Origin: Streptomyces sp. NBC_00510
Lineage (GTDB): Bacteria; Actinomycetota; Actinomycetes; Streptomycetales; Streptomycetaceae
DNA: 64,000 bases
NCBI GenBank assembly: GCA_036013505.1
Contig: CP107851.1
Coordinates: 7,171,001 to 7,235,000, forward strand
Direction: 5' to 3'
Below the pieces are notes generated by a model. That model was not told the origin of the DNA. It was given only the letters and a program-made list of their open reading frames with translations, and did not search any database. This document shows positions 7,914-17,823 of this stretch, piece after piece. The translations under genes were made by a program, and so were the position numbers. Within the stretch, counting starts at the first letter, position 1, and each line of letters starts with the position of its first letter.

Positions 7914-9305
7914 CTAGTGGCGGCCCGAGATGCGGTCCGCGATGCGCGCCACCCGGTCGGTCTCCGCGCTGCGTCCGGTCTGCTCGCGCCGGTCGGCGGC
8001 GCGGTAGGCCGCGTACAGCCCGTGCACCCCGATCCACCGGAAGGGCTCGGGCTCCCAGCGGCGCACGCGGTGGTGCACCCACGGCAGGGACGTCAGCTCC
8101 GTGCCGTGCGCCTGGCCGGAGTCCAGCTGGACGAGGTCGCGCAGCGTCCGCGCCGCGAGGTTCGCCGTCGCGACCCCGCTGCCGACGTAGCCGCCCGCCC
8201 AGCCGAGACCGGTGGAGCGGTCCAGTTCGACGCTCGCGCACCAGTCACGCGGCACGCCGAGCACCCCGGACCACGCGTGGTCGACCGCCACCCGCCCCGT
8301 CGCCGGGAAGAAGCGCACCAGGATCTCGCGCAGCGCCTCGACCGTCGCCGCCTGGGTGCGGCCGTCGTTGTCCGTACGGGAGCCGAAGCGGTACGGCACC
8401 CCGCGGCCGCCGATGGCGATCCGGTCGTCGGCGGTGCGCTGCGCGTACATGTACGCGTGCGCCATGTCGCCGAGCGCCTCCCGGCCCTCCCAGCCGATGG
8501 TGTCCCAGACCTCCTTCGGCAGTGGCTCCGTCACGATCATCGAGGAGTTCATCGGCAGCCACGACCGCTTCTGGCCCCTGAGCGAGGCGGTGAAGCCCTC
8601 GGTGCAGCGCAGGACGTAGGGGGCGCGCACGCTGCCGAACGGGGTGACCGCGTGCTTCGGCCGGATCTCGGTCACCGGGGTCGACTCGTGGACGACGACG
8701 CCGAGCGCCTCCACCGCCCGGGCCAGCCCCTGCACCAGCTTCGCCGGGTGGACGCGCGCCCCGTGCGGCGTCCAGGTGCCGCCGGCCGTCCCGGCGACCC
8801 GGATCCGCGCGGCGGACTCGGCGGCGCCCAGCAGCAGGCGGTCCTTCTCGCCGAAGGCGACCTCGGCCTCGTGGAACGCCCTGAGCCGCGCCAGCTGTGC
8901 GGGGGAATGCGCGACCTCCAGCACCCCGCCCTTGTGGACGTCCGCGTCGATGCCCTCCTCGGCGGCGACCCGGATCACCTCGTCCACGGTCCCGTTCATC
9001 GCGCGCTGCAGCGCCACGGCGGCCTCACGGCCGTGCAGCGCGGCGTAGCGGTCGCGCCCGGCGATGCCGTTGTACAGCCAGCCGCCGTTGCGGCCGGAGG
9101 CGCCGTAGCCGCAGAAGCGCTGCTCCAGGACGACGATCCGCAGGAAGGGCACGGCCTTCTTCAGGTAGTAGGCGGTCCACAGTCCGGTGTAGCCGCCCCC
9201 GACGATGCACACGTCGGCGGTGGTGTCCCCGGGCAGCGGCTCACGCGGCACCGGGAGCCCTGACTTCGCGTACCAGAAGGAGATGCCGCCGTTGACGGTG
9301 GTCAT
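7914..9305 (-). CDS. FAD-dependent oxidoreductase, DAO (glycine/D-amino acid oxidase) family
   Basis: A 463-aa flavoprotein that probably oxidises an amine or amino acid, similar in layout to gamma-glutamylputrescine oxidoreductases. The Rossmann motif VCIVGGGYTGLWTAYYL lies near residue 29, followed by CGYGASGRNGGWLYNG, where DAO enzymes bind FAD. The C-terminal part has GIGGRGVPYRFGSRT-like and WAGGYVGSGVATANLAARTL segments. The substrate cannot be told from sequence. It is transcribed divergently from the class II aldolase gene across about 117 nt, which may reflect a shared promoter region. Confidence 0.88.
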   Translation of the reverse strand: MTTVNGGISFWYAKSGLPVPREPLPGDTTADVCIVGGGYTGLWTAYYLKKAVPFLRIVVLEQRFCGYGASGRNGGWLYNGIAGRDRYAALHGREAAVALQRAMNGTVDEVIRVAAEEGIDADVHKGGVLEVAHSPAQLARLRAFHEAEVAFGEKDRLLLGAAESAARIRVAGTAGGTWTPHGARVHPAKLVQGLARAVEALGVVVHESTPVTEIRPKHAVTPFGSVRAPYVLRCTEGFTASLRGQKRSWLPMNSSMIVTEPLPKEVWDTIGWEGREALGDMAHAYMYAQRTADDRIAIGGRGVPYRFGSRTDNDGRTQAATVEALREILVRFFPATGRVAVDHAWSGVLGVPRDWCASVELDRSTGLGWAGGYVGSGVATANLAARTLRDLVQLDSGQAHGTELTSLPWVHHRVRRWEPEPFRWIGVHGLYAAYRAADRREQTGRSAETDRVARIADRISGRH

Positions 9306-9422
9306 GGTGCCCCTGCAATTCGTATGCGTGATCGGTCCGGAAACTGTGCCGGGACGCTACTGTGCCCCGGGAGCGTGCGGCAACGGCCAACCTGTCAGGA
9401 TCAGCGCTCGGAGGTGACACGG

Positions 9423-10238
9423 ATGTCGGTGCGGAACGCGGTGGCACGGGCCTGGTCGGAGCTGGTGGACACGGCCCGCCGCTCGGTCGACGACGGTCTC
9501 GTGGTCGGTACGTCCGGCAATGTGTCGGTGCGGGTGGGCGACGACCTCGTGCTCGTCACCCCCAGCGGGGTGCCCTACCACCGCCTGGGCCCGGACGACA
9601 CGGTCGGCGTCGGCCTGGACGGCAAGCAGGTGCTCGGCGAACTGCGCCCGACGAGCGAGCTGGCGATGCACCTCGCGATCTACCGGCACACCGACGCGGG
9701 CGCCGTCGTGCACACCCACGCCGTGCACGCCACCGCCGTCTCCACGCTCCTCTACGAGCTGCCCGCCATCCACTACATGGCCGCGGCCCTGGGCGGCCGG
9801 ATACGCGTCGCCGACTACGCGACGTACGGCAGCGAGGAACTGGCGGCCAACGTCCTGCGCGCGCTCCGCGACCGCACGGGCTGCCTGCTGCGCAACCACG
9901 GCACCATCGTCTACGGCGACGACCTCGAGCAGGCCTACGACCGCACCGCGCAGCTGGAGTGGATGTGCCAGGTCTGGCTCGCCGCCCGCTCCGTCGCCGG
10001 CTTCTCGCCCTCCCTGCTCTCCAAGCGCGAACTCGCCCGTGTCGCCGAGAGACTGCGCCAGTACGGCCAACCCGGGGACGAGCCGGAGGAGGAGCACGAA
10101 GGGCACGGGGCACACGGCGAGCACGAGGCCCACGAGGCCCACGAGGCCCACGGGGAGCACGGCGAGCAGGGGGAGCACCGGGCCGCACGTGGCGACGTCC
10201 CCCGGCCCCGCGCGGCCCACGACGCCGAGAACGACTGA
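9423..10238 (+). CDS. Class II aldolase/adducin family protein with His/Glu-rich tail
   Basis: A 271-aa zinc-dependent aldolase-type protein (fuculose-phosphate aldolase/ribulose-phosphate epimerase superfamily). Motifs are VGTSGNVSVRVGDDLVLVTPSGVPY near residue 25 (phosphate binding), the zinc ligands in VVHTHAVHA near residue 100, and LLRNHGTIVYG near residue 160. I chose the ATG at 9423 because GGAGGTGA precedes it. The last 55 residues are unusual: low-complexity, rich in His, Glu and Gly, with three perfect HEA repeats coded by a 9-bp tandem repeat. The tail may bind metal or simply be disordered. Substrate unknown. Confidence 0.87.
   Translation: MSVRNAVARAWSELVDTARRSVDDGLVVGTSGNVSVRVGDDLVLVTPSGVPYHRLGPDDTVGVGLDGKQVLGELRPTSELAMHLAIYRHTDAGAVVHTHAVHATAVSTLLYELPAIHYMAAALGGRIRVADYATYGSEELAANVLRALRDRTGCLLRNHGTIVYGDDLEQAYDRTAQLEWMCQVWLAARSVAGFSPSLLSKRELARVAERLRQYGQPGDEPEEEHEGHGAHGEHEAHEAHEAHGEHGEQGEHRAARGDVPRPRAAHDAEND
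10122..10148 (+). repeat. Three tandem CACGAGGCC repeats in the aldolase tail
   Basis: Three perfect 9-bp copies encode His-Glu-Ala units in the C-terminal tail of the class II aldolase. The flanks hold imperfect copies. Slippage may change the copy number without breaking the frame. Confidence 0.85.
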
Positions 10239-10294
10239 GCCCGGACGGCCCCGCCCACTGGCCGCGCGGGGTGAGCGCGCGGAGACTGGAAGCG

Positions 10295-11407
10295 ATGCGC
10301 CTCACCACCGCGGCGGCCCTCGCCGCCACGACAGCGTTCGGTGCCGGTGCGGCCGCGGTGGCGGCCGGGCGGCACGTCTCCGAGCTTGCCCTGAGGCCGA
10401 CCGCGAACGGCGTCGACCCGGACCCGCTCACCGTCCACGCCGTGACCGGGCAGGACGTCACCCTCAGCCGGACCCTGGGCACCGCCCGGCGCGGTGTGCA
10501 CGGCCTGATCGCGGCCGGGGTGCACGTCACCGTCGGCGAGGTGCTCTCGACGGCACCGGACTCGGTCACCCGCCGTCTGGTGCGGATCAACCGCGGCGGC
10601 GTCGCGCCGGGCGACCAGGTGCGGCTCACCCCGCAGACGCACGTCGGCACCCCGGGATCGGCCCTCGGCCTGGAGTACCGGGACGCCGAGATACCCGCCG
10701 AACTCGGCCTGCTGCCCGCCTGGTTCGTGCCCGGCGCCCGTGACACCTGGGTCGTCCTCGCGCACGGCCTCGGCACCTCCCGCGAGCTCGGCATGAACGT
10801 CATGGCGTTCCTGGCCAAACTGCGGCTGCCCGTGCTCGCGTTCTCCTACCGCAACGACGCCGGCGCGCCCCCCTCGTGGGACGGCATCGGCCACCTCGGC
10901 GACTCCGAGTGGCGCGACCTCGACGCGGCGATGCGCTACGCGGTACGGCACGGCGCGCGCCGGCTGGTGCTGCACGGCTGGTCCACCGGCGCGACCATGG
11001 CGCTCCGGGCCGCCTGCCACTCCCCGCTGCGCGCCCTGGTGTCCGGGATGGTCCTGGACTCCCCGGTGCTCGACTGGCAGAGCACGGTCCGTGCCGCCGC
11101 CGCATCCCGGGGTGCCCCTCGCGCGCTGCTGCCGCTCGGCGTGCGCGCCGCCGAGGGCCGCACCGGACTGCACGCGGAGCGGATCGCCGAGGCCGCCCAC
11201 CCCGAGCGGCTCGACGTCCCGGCGCTCGTCTTCCACGGTCCCGACGACACGCTCGCCCCGTGGGGGCCGTCCCGCCAACTCGCCCGGCAGCGCCCGGACC
11301 TGGTCACGCTGCACGCCGTTAGCGGCGCCTCGCACGCGGCCATGTGGAACGCCAACCCCTCAACATACGAGGAGGCCCTCCGGCGCTTCCTCACCCCCCT
11401 CCTCTGA
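10295..11407 (+). CDS. Alpha/beta hydrolase, membrane-anchored or secreted
   Basis: A 370-aa hydrolase. An N-terminal hydrophobic segment (residues 1-25, MRLTTAAALAATTAFGAGAA) looks like a signal peptide or anchor. The nucleophile elbow GWSTGA lies near residue 230, a likely acid is in GPDDTLAP, and the catalytic His is in SGASHAAMWN. The ATG at 10295 is the first start giving the signal-like N-terminus; a longer open frame upstream overlaps the aldolase gene and was dropped. It lies 56 nt behind the aldolase on the same strand. Ester or peptide substrate is not predictable. Confidence 0.87.
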   Translation: MRLTTAAALAATTAFGAGAAAVAAGRHVSELALRPTANGVDPDPLTVHAVTGQDVTLSRTLGTARRGVHGLIAAGVHVTVGEVLSTAPDSVTRRLVRINRGGVAPGDQVRLTPQTHVGTPGSALGLEYRDAEIPAELGLLPAWFVPGARDTWVVLAHGLGTSRELGMNVMAFLAKLRLPVLAFSYRNDAGAPPSWDGIGHLGDSEWRDLDAAMRYAVRHGARRLVLHGWSTGATMALRAACHSPLRALVSGMVLDSPVLDWQSTVRAAAASRGAPRALLPLGVRAAEGRTGLHAERIAEAAHPERLDVPALVFHGPDDTLAPWGPSRQLARQRPDLVTLHAVSGASHAAMWNANPSTYEEALRRFLTPLL

Positions 11408-11520
11408 CGCCCGCCATACGTGGTCTTTATATCCGCACAAAGACCCATCTCTCCCTCCAATTCGGGCGGGATCAATCCCGGTACGGGGACGCTCGTTTGG
11501 GTTTCCGGGTGCTCACCCGC

Positions 11521-11526
11521 AAGACT
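11521..11526 (+). promoter_or_regulatory. Leaderless-type -10 box (AAGACT)
   Basis: AAGACT ends 6 nt before the GTG start of the following gene, which would place the transcription start at or next to the start codon. No clear -35 was seen. The same spacing recurs at several other genes in the window. Confidence 0.4.
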
Positions 11527-11532
11527 GCTCCC

Positions 11533-12915
11533 GTGACGTCCCGTATCCCGCGAGACACTCCGCTGCGTCTTGTCCCGCGCAGGCCACTCGCCACCGCGCG
11601 CCGTGCCGCCACAGTGCGGCGAAGCCGTCCGCCGCGGCCTCCGGAGGGAATCCCGGCGCTGCCCGAGCTCGCCCGCAGGGCGCGCACCGAACTCGCGGAC
11701 GCCGTACGGCTGGCCCGCTGGGCCGACGCGGAGACCGGCGCCGCCGCCCCCGGGACCGCCGGGATACTACGGGACCCCGACGTGCTGCGCGCGGCCGCCG
11801 CCCTGGGCCTGACGGAGCGGCAGGTGCGCACCGCCTGGGACCGGGCCCGGCTGACCGGCCTGATCGAGCTGCACAAAGGAGGGGCCGCCCGGCCCGGCTG
11901 GCGACTGCGCGCCTGGGACCGCGACGACACCGCCGTGCTGCGCGGCTGGGTCGCGCTCTTCGACGCGTGGTCGCTCGCGCACCCCGCGGCGCTCGAGCCG
12001 GGGTGCGCCGACGCCGACCCCTCGCTCGTCGCCGAGGTCGTCGAGGCCGCACCGCAGCTGCTCTCCCTGCTCCACCTCTCCTCCGGCCCGGTCGCCGTGG
12101 CCGTACTGCTGGACCTGTTGCGGCAGCGTGTGGCCGAGCTACGCGCGGAGCGCCACGAGCCCCCGGCCGGTGCCGCCCGCGACGAACTGCCCGCGCTGCT
12201 TGACTGGACGCTGGACGCGCTGGCCCGGGTCGGCGCGCTCAGGCCCCGCGACGCCGCCCGCCCCGGCGAGGTCACCGTCACCGCGCTCGGCAGCTGGGCG
12301 GTGTGGGTGAAGCTGGAGCAGATCTGCGTGGCCGCGCAGGGACCCGCCGGGCACTTCGAGCACTCCGCCGAGGAGATGCTCAAGGCCTGCATCGGGATGC
12401 CGCCCGGTGCCGCCCGCGACGAGTACAAGGCCTGGCTGGCGGCCCGCCCGGTGGCCCAGGCGGTGGGCGAGTTCCTGGACGTGGCACGCGGCGACGACGC
12501 CCTGCTGCGCGCCCTGGCCTTCGAGGCGCTGCGCGTCGTCGGCGGCCCGGCGGAGCCGGCCGTGCGCGTCGTGGTGGACGAGGCCGGCCTGCGGCCCTAC
12601 GCGCTGCTGTGGCTCGCCGAGCACGAGGGAGGGGACCCGGAGGACGTCGCCGCGCTGCTCACCCGCGAGGAGTCCACCTGGCTGTGGGTGGACACCGCCG
12701 CGGCCGTCGCCGACCACGGCGAGAGCCACCTGCTGGTGAGCCATCTCGAGACGGCCGTCCAGGGCTCGGTCAGCCGCCTGCTGGAGGAGCTGCGCCACGC
12801 GGGCCACCCCCGCACCGTCCAGGTGCTGGTCGCCCTCGCCGCCGCCCACCCCGACCCGGCCCTGTCCAAGATGATCCGCCGGGCCGCCTTCCAGGTGCAC
12901 ACCGGGGGAGAGTGA
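11533..12915 (+). CDS. Conserved hypothetical protein (460 aa), not recognised
   Basis: I do not recognise this family. The GTG at 11533 gives MTSRIPRDTPLRLVPRRP, a basic N-terminus. Residues about 75-110 (LRAAAALGLTERQVRTAWDRARLTGLIELHKGG) resemble a winged-helix or HTH-like element. The remainder is alpha-helical and rich in Ala, Leu and Glu with no membrane segments, and residues 290-450 read like HEAT/armadillo-type repeats (ALRVVGGPAEPAVRVVVDEAG and similar). It is single-copy, cytoplasmic, and followed by a convergent VOC gene. A regulatory or scaffold role is conceivable but unproven. Confidence 0.8.
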   Translation: MTSRIPRDTPLRLVPRRPLATARRAATVRRSRPPRPPEGIPALPELARRARTELADAVRLARWADAETGAAAPGTAGILRDPDVLRAAAALGLTERQVRTAWDRARLTGLIELHKGGAARPGWRLRAWDRDDTAVLRGWVALFDAWSLAHPAALEPGCADADPSLVAEVVEAAPQLLSLLHLSSGPVAVAVLLDLLRQRVAELRAERHEPPAGAARDELPALLDWTLDALARVGALRPRDAARPGEVTVTALGSWAVWVKLEQICVAAQGPAGHFEHSAEEMLKACIGMPPGAARDEYKAWLAARPVAQAVGEFLDVARGDDALLRALAFEALRVVGGPAEPAVRVVVDEAGLRPYALLWLAEHEGGDPEDVAALLTREESTWLWVDTAAAVADHGESHLLVSHLETAVQGSVSRLLEELRHAGHPRTVQVLVALAAAHPDPALSKMIRRAAFQVHTGGE

Positions 12916-12952
12916 CGACAGGGCCGCGACGACGGGCCCGCGACGACAGGGC

Positions 12953-13366
12953 CTACTCGTCCGGTATCCGCGGCACGTAGGTGCCGAAGGACCAGAGGTT
13001 GCCCTCGGGGTCGCGGGCCGTGTAGTCCCGCGACCCGTAGTCCTGGTCGGTGAGCGGCAGCACGACCTCGGCCCCGGCGGCGACGGCGCGCTCGTGGTGG
13101 GCGTCGGTGTCCTCCACGACCACGTACACCGACACGGCGCCCAGGTCCGCGGCGATCCGACTGAAAGCCGTCCCCGAGCGCTCGTTGCCGAGCATCACCA
13201 CGCCGTTGCCGTACGCGAGTTCCGCGTGCTCCACGACGCCGTTCTCGCCCTGGTGCACCGCGACCTCGGTGAAGCCGAAGGCCTCCTTGAGGAAGGCGAT
13301 GGCGGCCTTCGCGTCCTTGTAGCGCAGCGTCGGGTAGACGGTGGGCGCGGTTCCCTTGCCGGCCAT
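12953..13366 (-). CDS. VOC family (glyoxalase/bleomycin-resistance fold) protein
   Basis: A 137-aa protein of the vicinal oxygen chelate superfamily. It shows YPTLRYKDAKAAIAFLKEAFGF at the N-terminus and RDYTARDPEGNLWSFGTY at the C-terminus, the usual beta-alpha-beta-beta-beta signature, as in small PhnB-like or glyoxalase-like proteins. I chose the ATG at 13366 (MAGKGTAPTVYP) because GGAGG sits 9 nt upstream; a longer frame reaching 13459 is unlikely. Substrate unknown. It is convergent with the 460-aa gene. Confidence 0.87.
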   Translation of the reverse strand: MAGKGTAPTVYPTLRYKDAKAAIAFLKEAFGFTEVAVHQGENGVVEHAELAYGNGVVMLGNERSGTAFSRIAADLGAVSVYVVVEDTDAHHERAVAAGAEVVLPLTDQDYGSRDYTARDPEGNLWSFGTYVPRIPDE

Positions 13367-13468
13367 GACGATCACCCTCCCCTTCCGGGACCTGACGTCC
13401 TGTGTGACGTGGATCCCAGTCTGGCAGGGGGGTCCGACAATGGCCCCGCGCACGGACATTCCGGCCGG

Positions 13469-14371
13469 TCAGCGCTGGAAGGTGTCGCAGTTGCCGGGGT
13501 CACCGGTGTCCAGTCCGGTGGTGAACCACTGCTGCCGCTGCGCGGACGAGCCGTGCGTCCAGGATTCCGGGGTCACCCGGCCCTGGACCCGGGACTGGAT
13601 CGCGTCGTCGCCGACCGCCGCGGCCGCGTCCAGCCCCCGCCGGATGTCCTCCTCGTCGAGCGCGCTGATCATCGGGCTGCCCGTGTCCTCGTCGAGGGTC
13701 CGCGTGGCGTTGTGCGCCCACACGCCCGCGTAGCAGTCGGCCTGCAGCTCCACGCGCACCGAGTTGCTGCCGGGGCCGGTGAGCCGGTCCTGCGCCTTGC
13801 CCAGCGTCCCCACCAGGTCCTGCACGTGGTGCCCGTACTCGTGGGCGACGACGTAGCTCTCGGCGAACGGCCCGCCCTCCGCGCCGAAACGGCTGCTCAG
13901 CGTCGAGAAGAAGTCCAGGTCCAGGTAGACCTTGCGGTCCACGGGGCAGTAGAACGGCCCCGACTCGGGGTCCGCGACCCCGCACCCGGTGCGGATGGGC
14001 TGGTCGAAGAAGACGGTCGGCGCGGGTTCGTACGTCATGCCGCGCTCGCGGAACTCCGACGCCCAGTACGCCTGCACGTTGTTGATCACCGCGACCATGC
14101 GGCACTCCTGGTGGGCGTTGGCGTCCGCGCCGGTGCGGCAGCCGGCGGCGAGGTCCGAGCCCGAGGTGGTGCCCGGGGCCTGGCCCGGCGGATCGGAGGA
14201 GAGTCCCAGCTGGTCGGGACTGATGCCGAAGATCAGCCCGATCACCAGGACGATCAGCCCGGCGAGACCGCCGCCCACCATCTTGCCCCGCGGCCTGCCG
14301 CCGAACCGTCCGCCGCTTCGCCGGTCCTCCACCTGGGACGTGTCGAGCGATGCGTCGTCGTCGAACTGCAT
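13469..14371 (-). CDS. Neutral zinc metallopeptidase, YpfJ/KPN_02809 family
   Basis: A 300-aa membrane-anchored peptidase. Residues 1-30 are charged and Gly/Arg-rich (MQFDDDASLDTSQVEDRRSG), followed by one membrane helix (about 33-50, GGLAGLIVLVIGLIFGI). The external domain has the zinc motif SYVVAHEYGHHVQ near residue 175 and a downstream ELQADCYAGVWA motif with the third ligand. Cysteines at about 100, 110 and 140 may form disulfides. No targets are known. It is divergent from the ABC-F leader region. Confidence 0.9.
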   Translation of the reverse strand: MQFDDDASLDTSQVEDRRSGGRFGGRPRGKMVGGGLAGLIVLVIGLIFGISPDQLGLSSDPPGQAPGTTSGSDLAAGCRTGADANAHQECRMVAVINNVQAYWASEFRERGMTYEPAPTVFFDQPIRTGCGVADPESGPFYCPVDRKVYLDLDFFSTLSSRFGAEGGPFAESYVVAHEYGHHVQDLVGTLGKAQDRLTGPGSNSVRVELQADCYAGVWAHNATRTLDEDTGSPMISALDEEDIRRGLDAAAAVGDDAIQSRVQGRVTPESWTHGSSAQRQQWFTTGLDTGDPGNCDTFQR

Positions 14372-14505
14372 ACCTACGATTATCTGCCGCTTTGTCCCTC
14401 CCGGCCCGTCACGGCCCCCGTCGCGACCCCCGTCTCGGTCCCCGGCCGGGCCCGCCCCGGGTCCCCGGCCGAAAACCGTTTGCCGGGGACCCGTGCCGCC
14501 CCCGG

Positions 14506-14511
14506 TAGACT
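14506..14511 (+). promoter_or_regulatory. -10 box TAGACT of the leaderless leader-peptide transcript
   Basis: TAGACT ends 6 nt before the ATG at 14518, the geometry of leaderless actinobacterial promoters. A weak TTGCCG lies about 20 nt upstream, so the -35 is poor or atypical. Transcription would begin at the leader peptide itself. Confidence 0.6.
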
Positions 14512-14517
14512 GGAGAC

Positions 14518-14541
14518 ATGGCAGTGATCCTCACGCATTAG
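14518..14541 (+). CDS. Leader peptide MAVILTH upstream of the ABC-F gene
   Basis: A seven-codon ORF (ATG to TAG) encodes MAVILTH. It starts 6 nt behind a TAGACT -10 box and ends 72 nt before the GTG of the ABC-F gene. Short leaderless or near-leaderless ORFs are known to control antibiotic-responsive ABC-F genes by ribosome stalling, which makes a cis-acting attenuator role plausible. Only short inverted repeats (GACGGC/GCCGTC) were seen in the spacer. Coding status and function are inferred from geometry. Confidence 0.55.
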   Translation: MAVILTH

Positions 14542-14613
14542 ACGGCGTCCGACCGCGACCCACCGCGACCACATCGTCCGACTGCCGTCCGCCACGTTCT
14601 GGAGCTTCTTCCC

Positions 14614-16210
<1,597 letters not shown>

Positions 16211-16212
<2 letters not shown>

Positions 16213-16281
16213 TCCTTCCGGTGCCCGCGGCCGATCATCCGTGTGGATCACTCCACTGGATCATTCGGCCGACGGGTGATC
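16211..16281. promoter_or_regulatory. Cluster of five GATC sites upstream of gbn
   Basis: GATC occurs at 16211, 16233, 16246, 16259 and 16278, with more at 16348, 16411 and 16547 before the gbn start. Five in 71 bp is far above expectation. Gbn proteins are described as GATC-binding nucleoid proteins, so this 377-bp gap probably contains an autoregulatory binding region. No other gene is visible in it. Confidence 0.6.
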
Positions 16282-16589
16282 CTTCATCTGTGTGAGACCG
16301 GCTCGTACACCGGCGCGGGAACGTGCGAAATACCGGACGTACGAATGGATCAGCCGCGTCACATGGGGAAACTCCTTACCGGCCCGGGTGACCTGCCTTT
16401 TCTCCGCCGTGATCCGGAGGGAGTCCGGGACGGCCCGGCGGAATGCCGGATTCCACTTGCCCGGCGCCGGGTGTCCGCGTCAACGGCGCGCCAAATGTTG
16501 TCGCACGGACCTTGCCGAATGGGTGGCCAGGAAGTCTCCTAGGGGTGATCATGAGAGTCACAGAGCGCACTTCCCTAGAGGAGGCACGG

Positions 16590-16811
16590 GTGGCCGAGAC
16601 TCTGAAGAAGGGCAGCCGGGTGACCGGCGCCGCGCGCGAGAAGCTCGCGGCAGACCTCAAGAAGAAGTACGACGGTGGAGCAAGCATCCGGGCGCTGGCC
16701 GAGGAGACCGGCCGCTCGTACGGCTTCGTCCACCGGATGCTCAGTGAGTCCGGCGTGACCCTGCGCGGTCGCGGCGGGGCGACACGGGGCAAGAAGGTTT
16801 CCACGGCCTGA
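16590..16811 (+). CDS. gbn: GATC-binding nucleoid-associated protein Gbn
   Basis: A 73-aa basic DNA-binding protein. The GTG at 16590 is preceded by GAGGAGG at optimal distance and gives MAETLKKGSRVTGAAREKL, which I recognise as the S. coelicolor Gbn (SCO1839) start. Residues 20-60 (KKKYDGGASIRALAEETGRS to RMLSESGVTLRGRG) form a helix-turn-helix like that of the Lsr2 C-terminal domain, and the tail is Lys/Arg-rich. An upstream in-frame ATG at 16551 lacks support. Gbn is reported to bind GATC sites and influence development and antibiotic production. It stands alone between a GATC-rich region and a terminator. Confidence 0.93.
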   Translation: MAETLKKGSRVTGAAREKLAADLKKKYDGGASIRALAEETGRSYGFVHRMLSESGVTLRGRGGATRGKKVSTA

Positions 16812-16854
16812 CACAGCCGGGCGCCCCGTGCGGCGGCTCGGAGTCGTGGCAGCA

Positions 16855-16886
16855 CCACCCGGTCGCGGAAACGGCCGACCGGGTGG
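16855..16886 (+). terminator. Inverted repeat downstream of gbn
   Basis: A perfect 11-bp stem, CCACCCGGTCG/CGACCGGGTGG, with a 10-nt loop lies 43 nt after gbn and before the enoyl-CoA hydratase. There is no long U-run, as is usual for Streptomyces terminators. Confidence 0.7.
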
Positions 16887-16930
16887 TTACTCTTCGGTAA
16901 TCCAGACTGCGGATCGCCAGGAGGTGCCCG

Positions 16931-17722
16931 ATGTCCGACCCCATTGTGTTGCTGGAACGTGACGGCGTACGACTCGTGACGGAGGATTCCGTCGCCACCG
17001 TCACGCTGTGCAACGCGGCCAAGCGCAACGCCCAGTCGCCCGCCATGTGGCGGGCGCTGGTCGAGGCCGGTCGTCTGCTCCCGGGCGGCGTACGGGTCGT
17101 CGTGCTCCGCGCGGAGGGCGTGTCCTTCTCCGCCGGGCTGGACCGGCAGGCCTTCACGCCTGAAGGATTCGACGGCGAGCCGTCGTTCATCGACCTCGCG
17201 CGCGCTCCCGAGGGCGAACTCGACGCCACGATCGCCGAGTACCAGTCGGCGTTCACCTGGTGGCGGCGGAACGACGTTGTCACCGTCGCCGCCGTGCAGG
17301 GGCACGCCATCGGAGCGGGTTTCCAGTTGGCCCTCGCCTGCGACCTGCGCGTCGTCGCCGACGACGTGCAGTTCGCCATGCGCGAGACGAGCCTGGGCCT
17401 GGTCCCCGACCTCGCCGGCACCAAGCCGCTGACCGAACTGGTCGGCTACGCCCGGGCGCTGGAGATCTGCGCCACGGGCCGCTTCGTCGGCGCCGAGGAG
17501 GCCTGCGCCACCGGCCTGGCCAACGTCGCCGTCCCGGCTGCCGAGTTGGACGGCACGGTCAAGGACCTGGTGGGCGCCCTGCTGACCGCGCCGCGCGACG
17601 CGGTGATCGAGACCAAGGCCCTGCTCCGCGAGGCCGCCGGCCGTTCGTACGACGAGCAGCGGGTGGCCGAACGCGCCGCGCAGGGCCGCCGGCTGCGGGA
17701 CCTGGCGGGCGTGGGGGAGTAA
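16931..17722 (+). CDS. Enoyl-CoA hydratase/isomerase family protein
   Basis: A 263-aa crotonase-fold protein that probably hydrates or isomerises an acyl-CoA. It has the CoA-binding oxyanion-hole segments LRAEGVSFSAGLDRQAF (near residue 60) and AVQGHAIGAGFQLALACDLRVVADD (near residue 118), followed by MRETSLGLVPDLAGTKPLTE. The catalytic Glu positions are not fully clear, so activity may differ from classical hydratases. It starts at ATG 16931 with GGAGG 9 nt upstream. It is monocistronic, between gbn and the Asp23 cluster. Confidence 0.9.
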   Translation: MSDPIVLLERDGVRLVTEDSVATVTLCNAAKRNAQSPAMWRALVEAGRLLPGGVRVVVLRAEGVSFSAGLDRQAFTPEGFDGEPSFIDLARAPEGELDATIAEYQSAFTWWRRNDVVTVAAVQGHAIGAGFQLALACDLRVVADDVQFAMRETSLGLVPDLAGTKPLTELVGYARALEICATGRFVGAEEACATGLANVAVPAAELDGTVKDLVGALLTAPRDAVIETKALLREAAGRSYDEQRVAERAAQGRRLRDLAGVGE

Positions 17723-17823
17723 CGCCCCGACCGGGCGCGCGCACGACGGACCGGCCGCCCGGCGCCGACGGCGTCCGCGCGCCGCTCCGCGGCCGCCGTC
17801 TCGCGGGCCGGGTCCCCGTGGGC

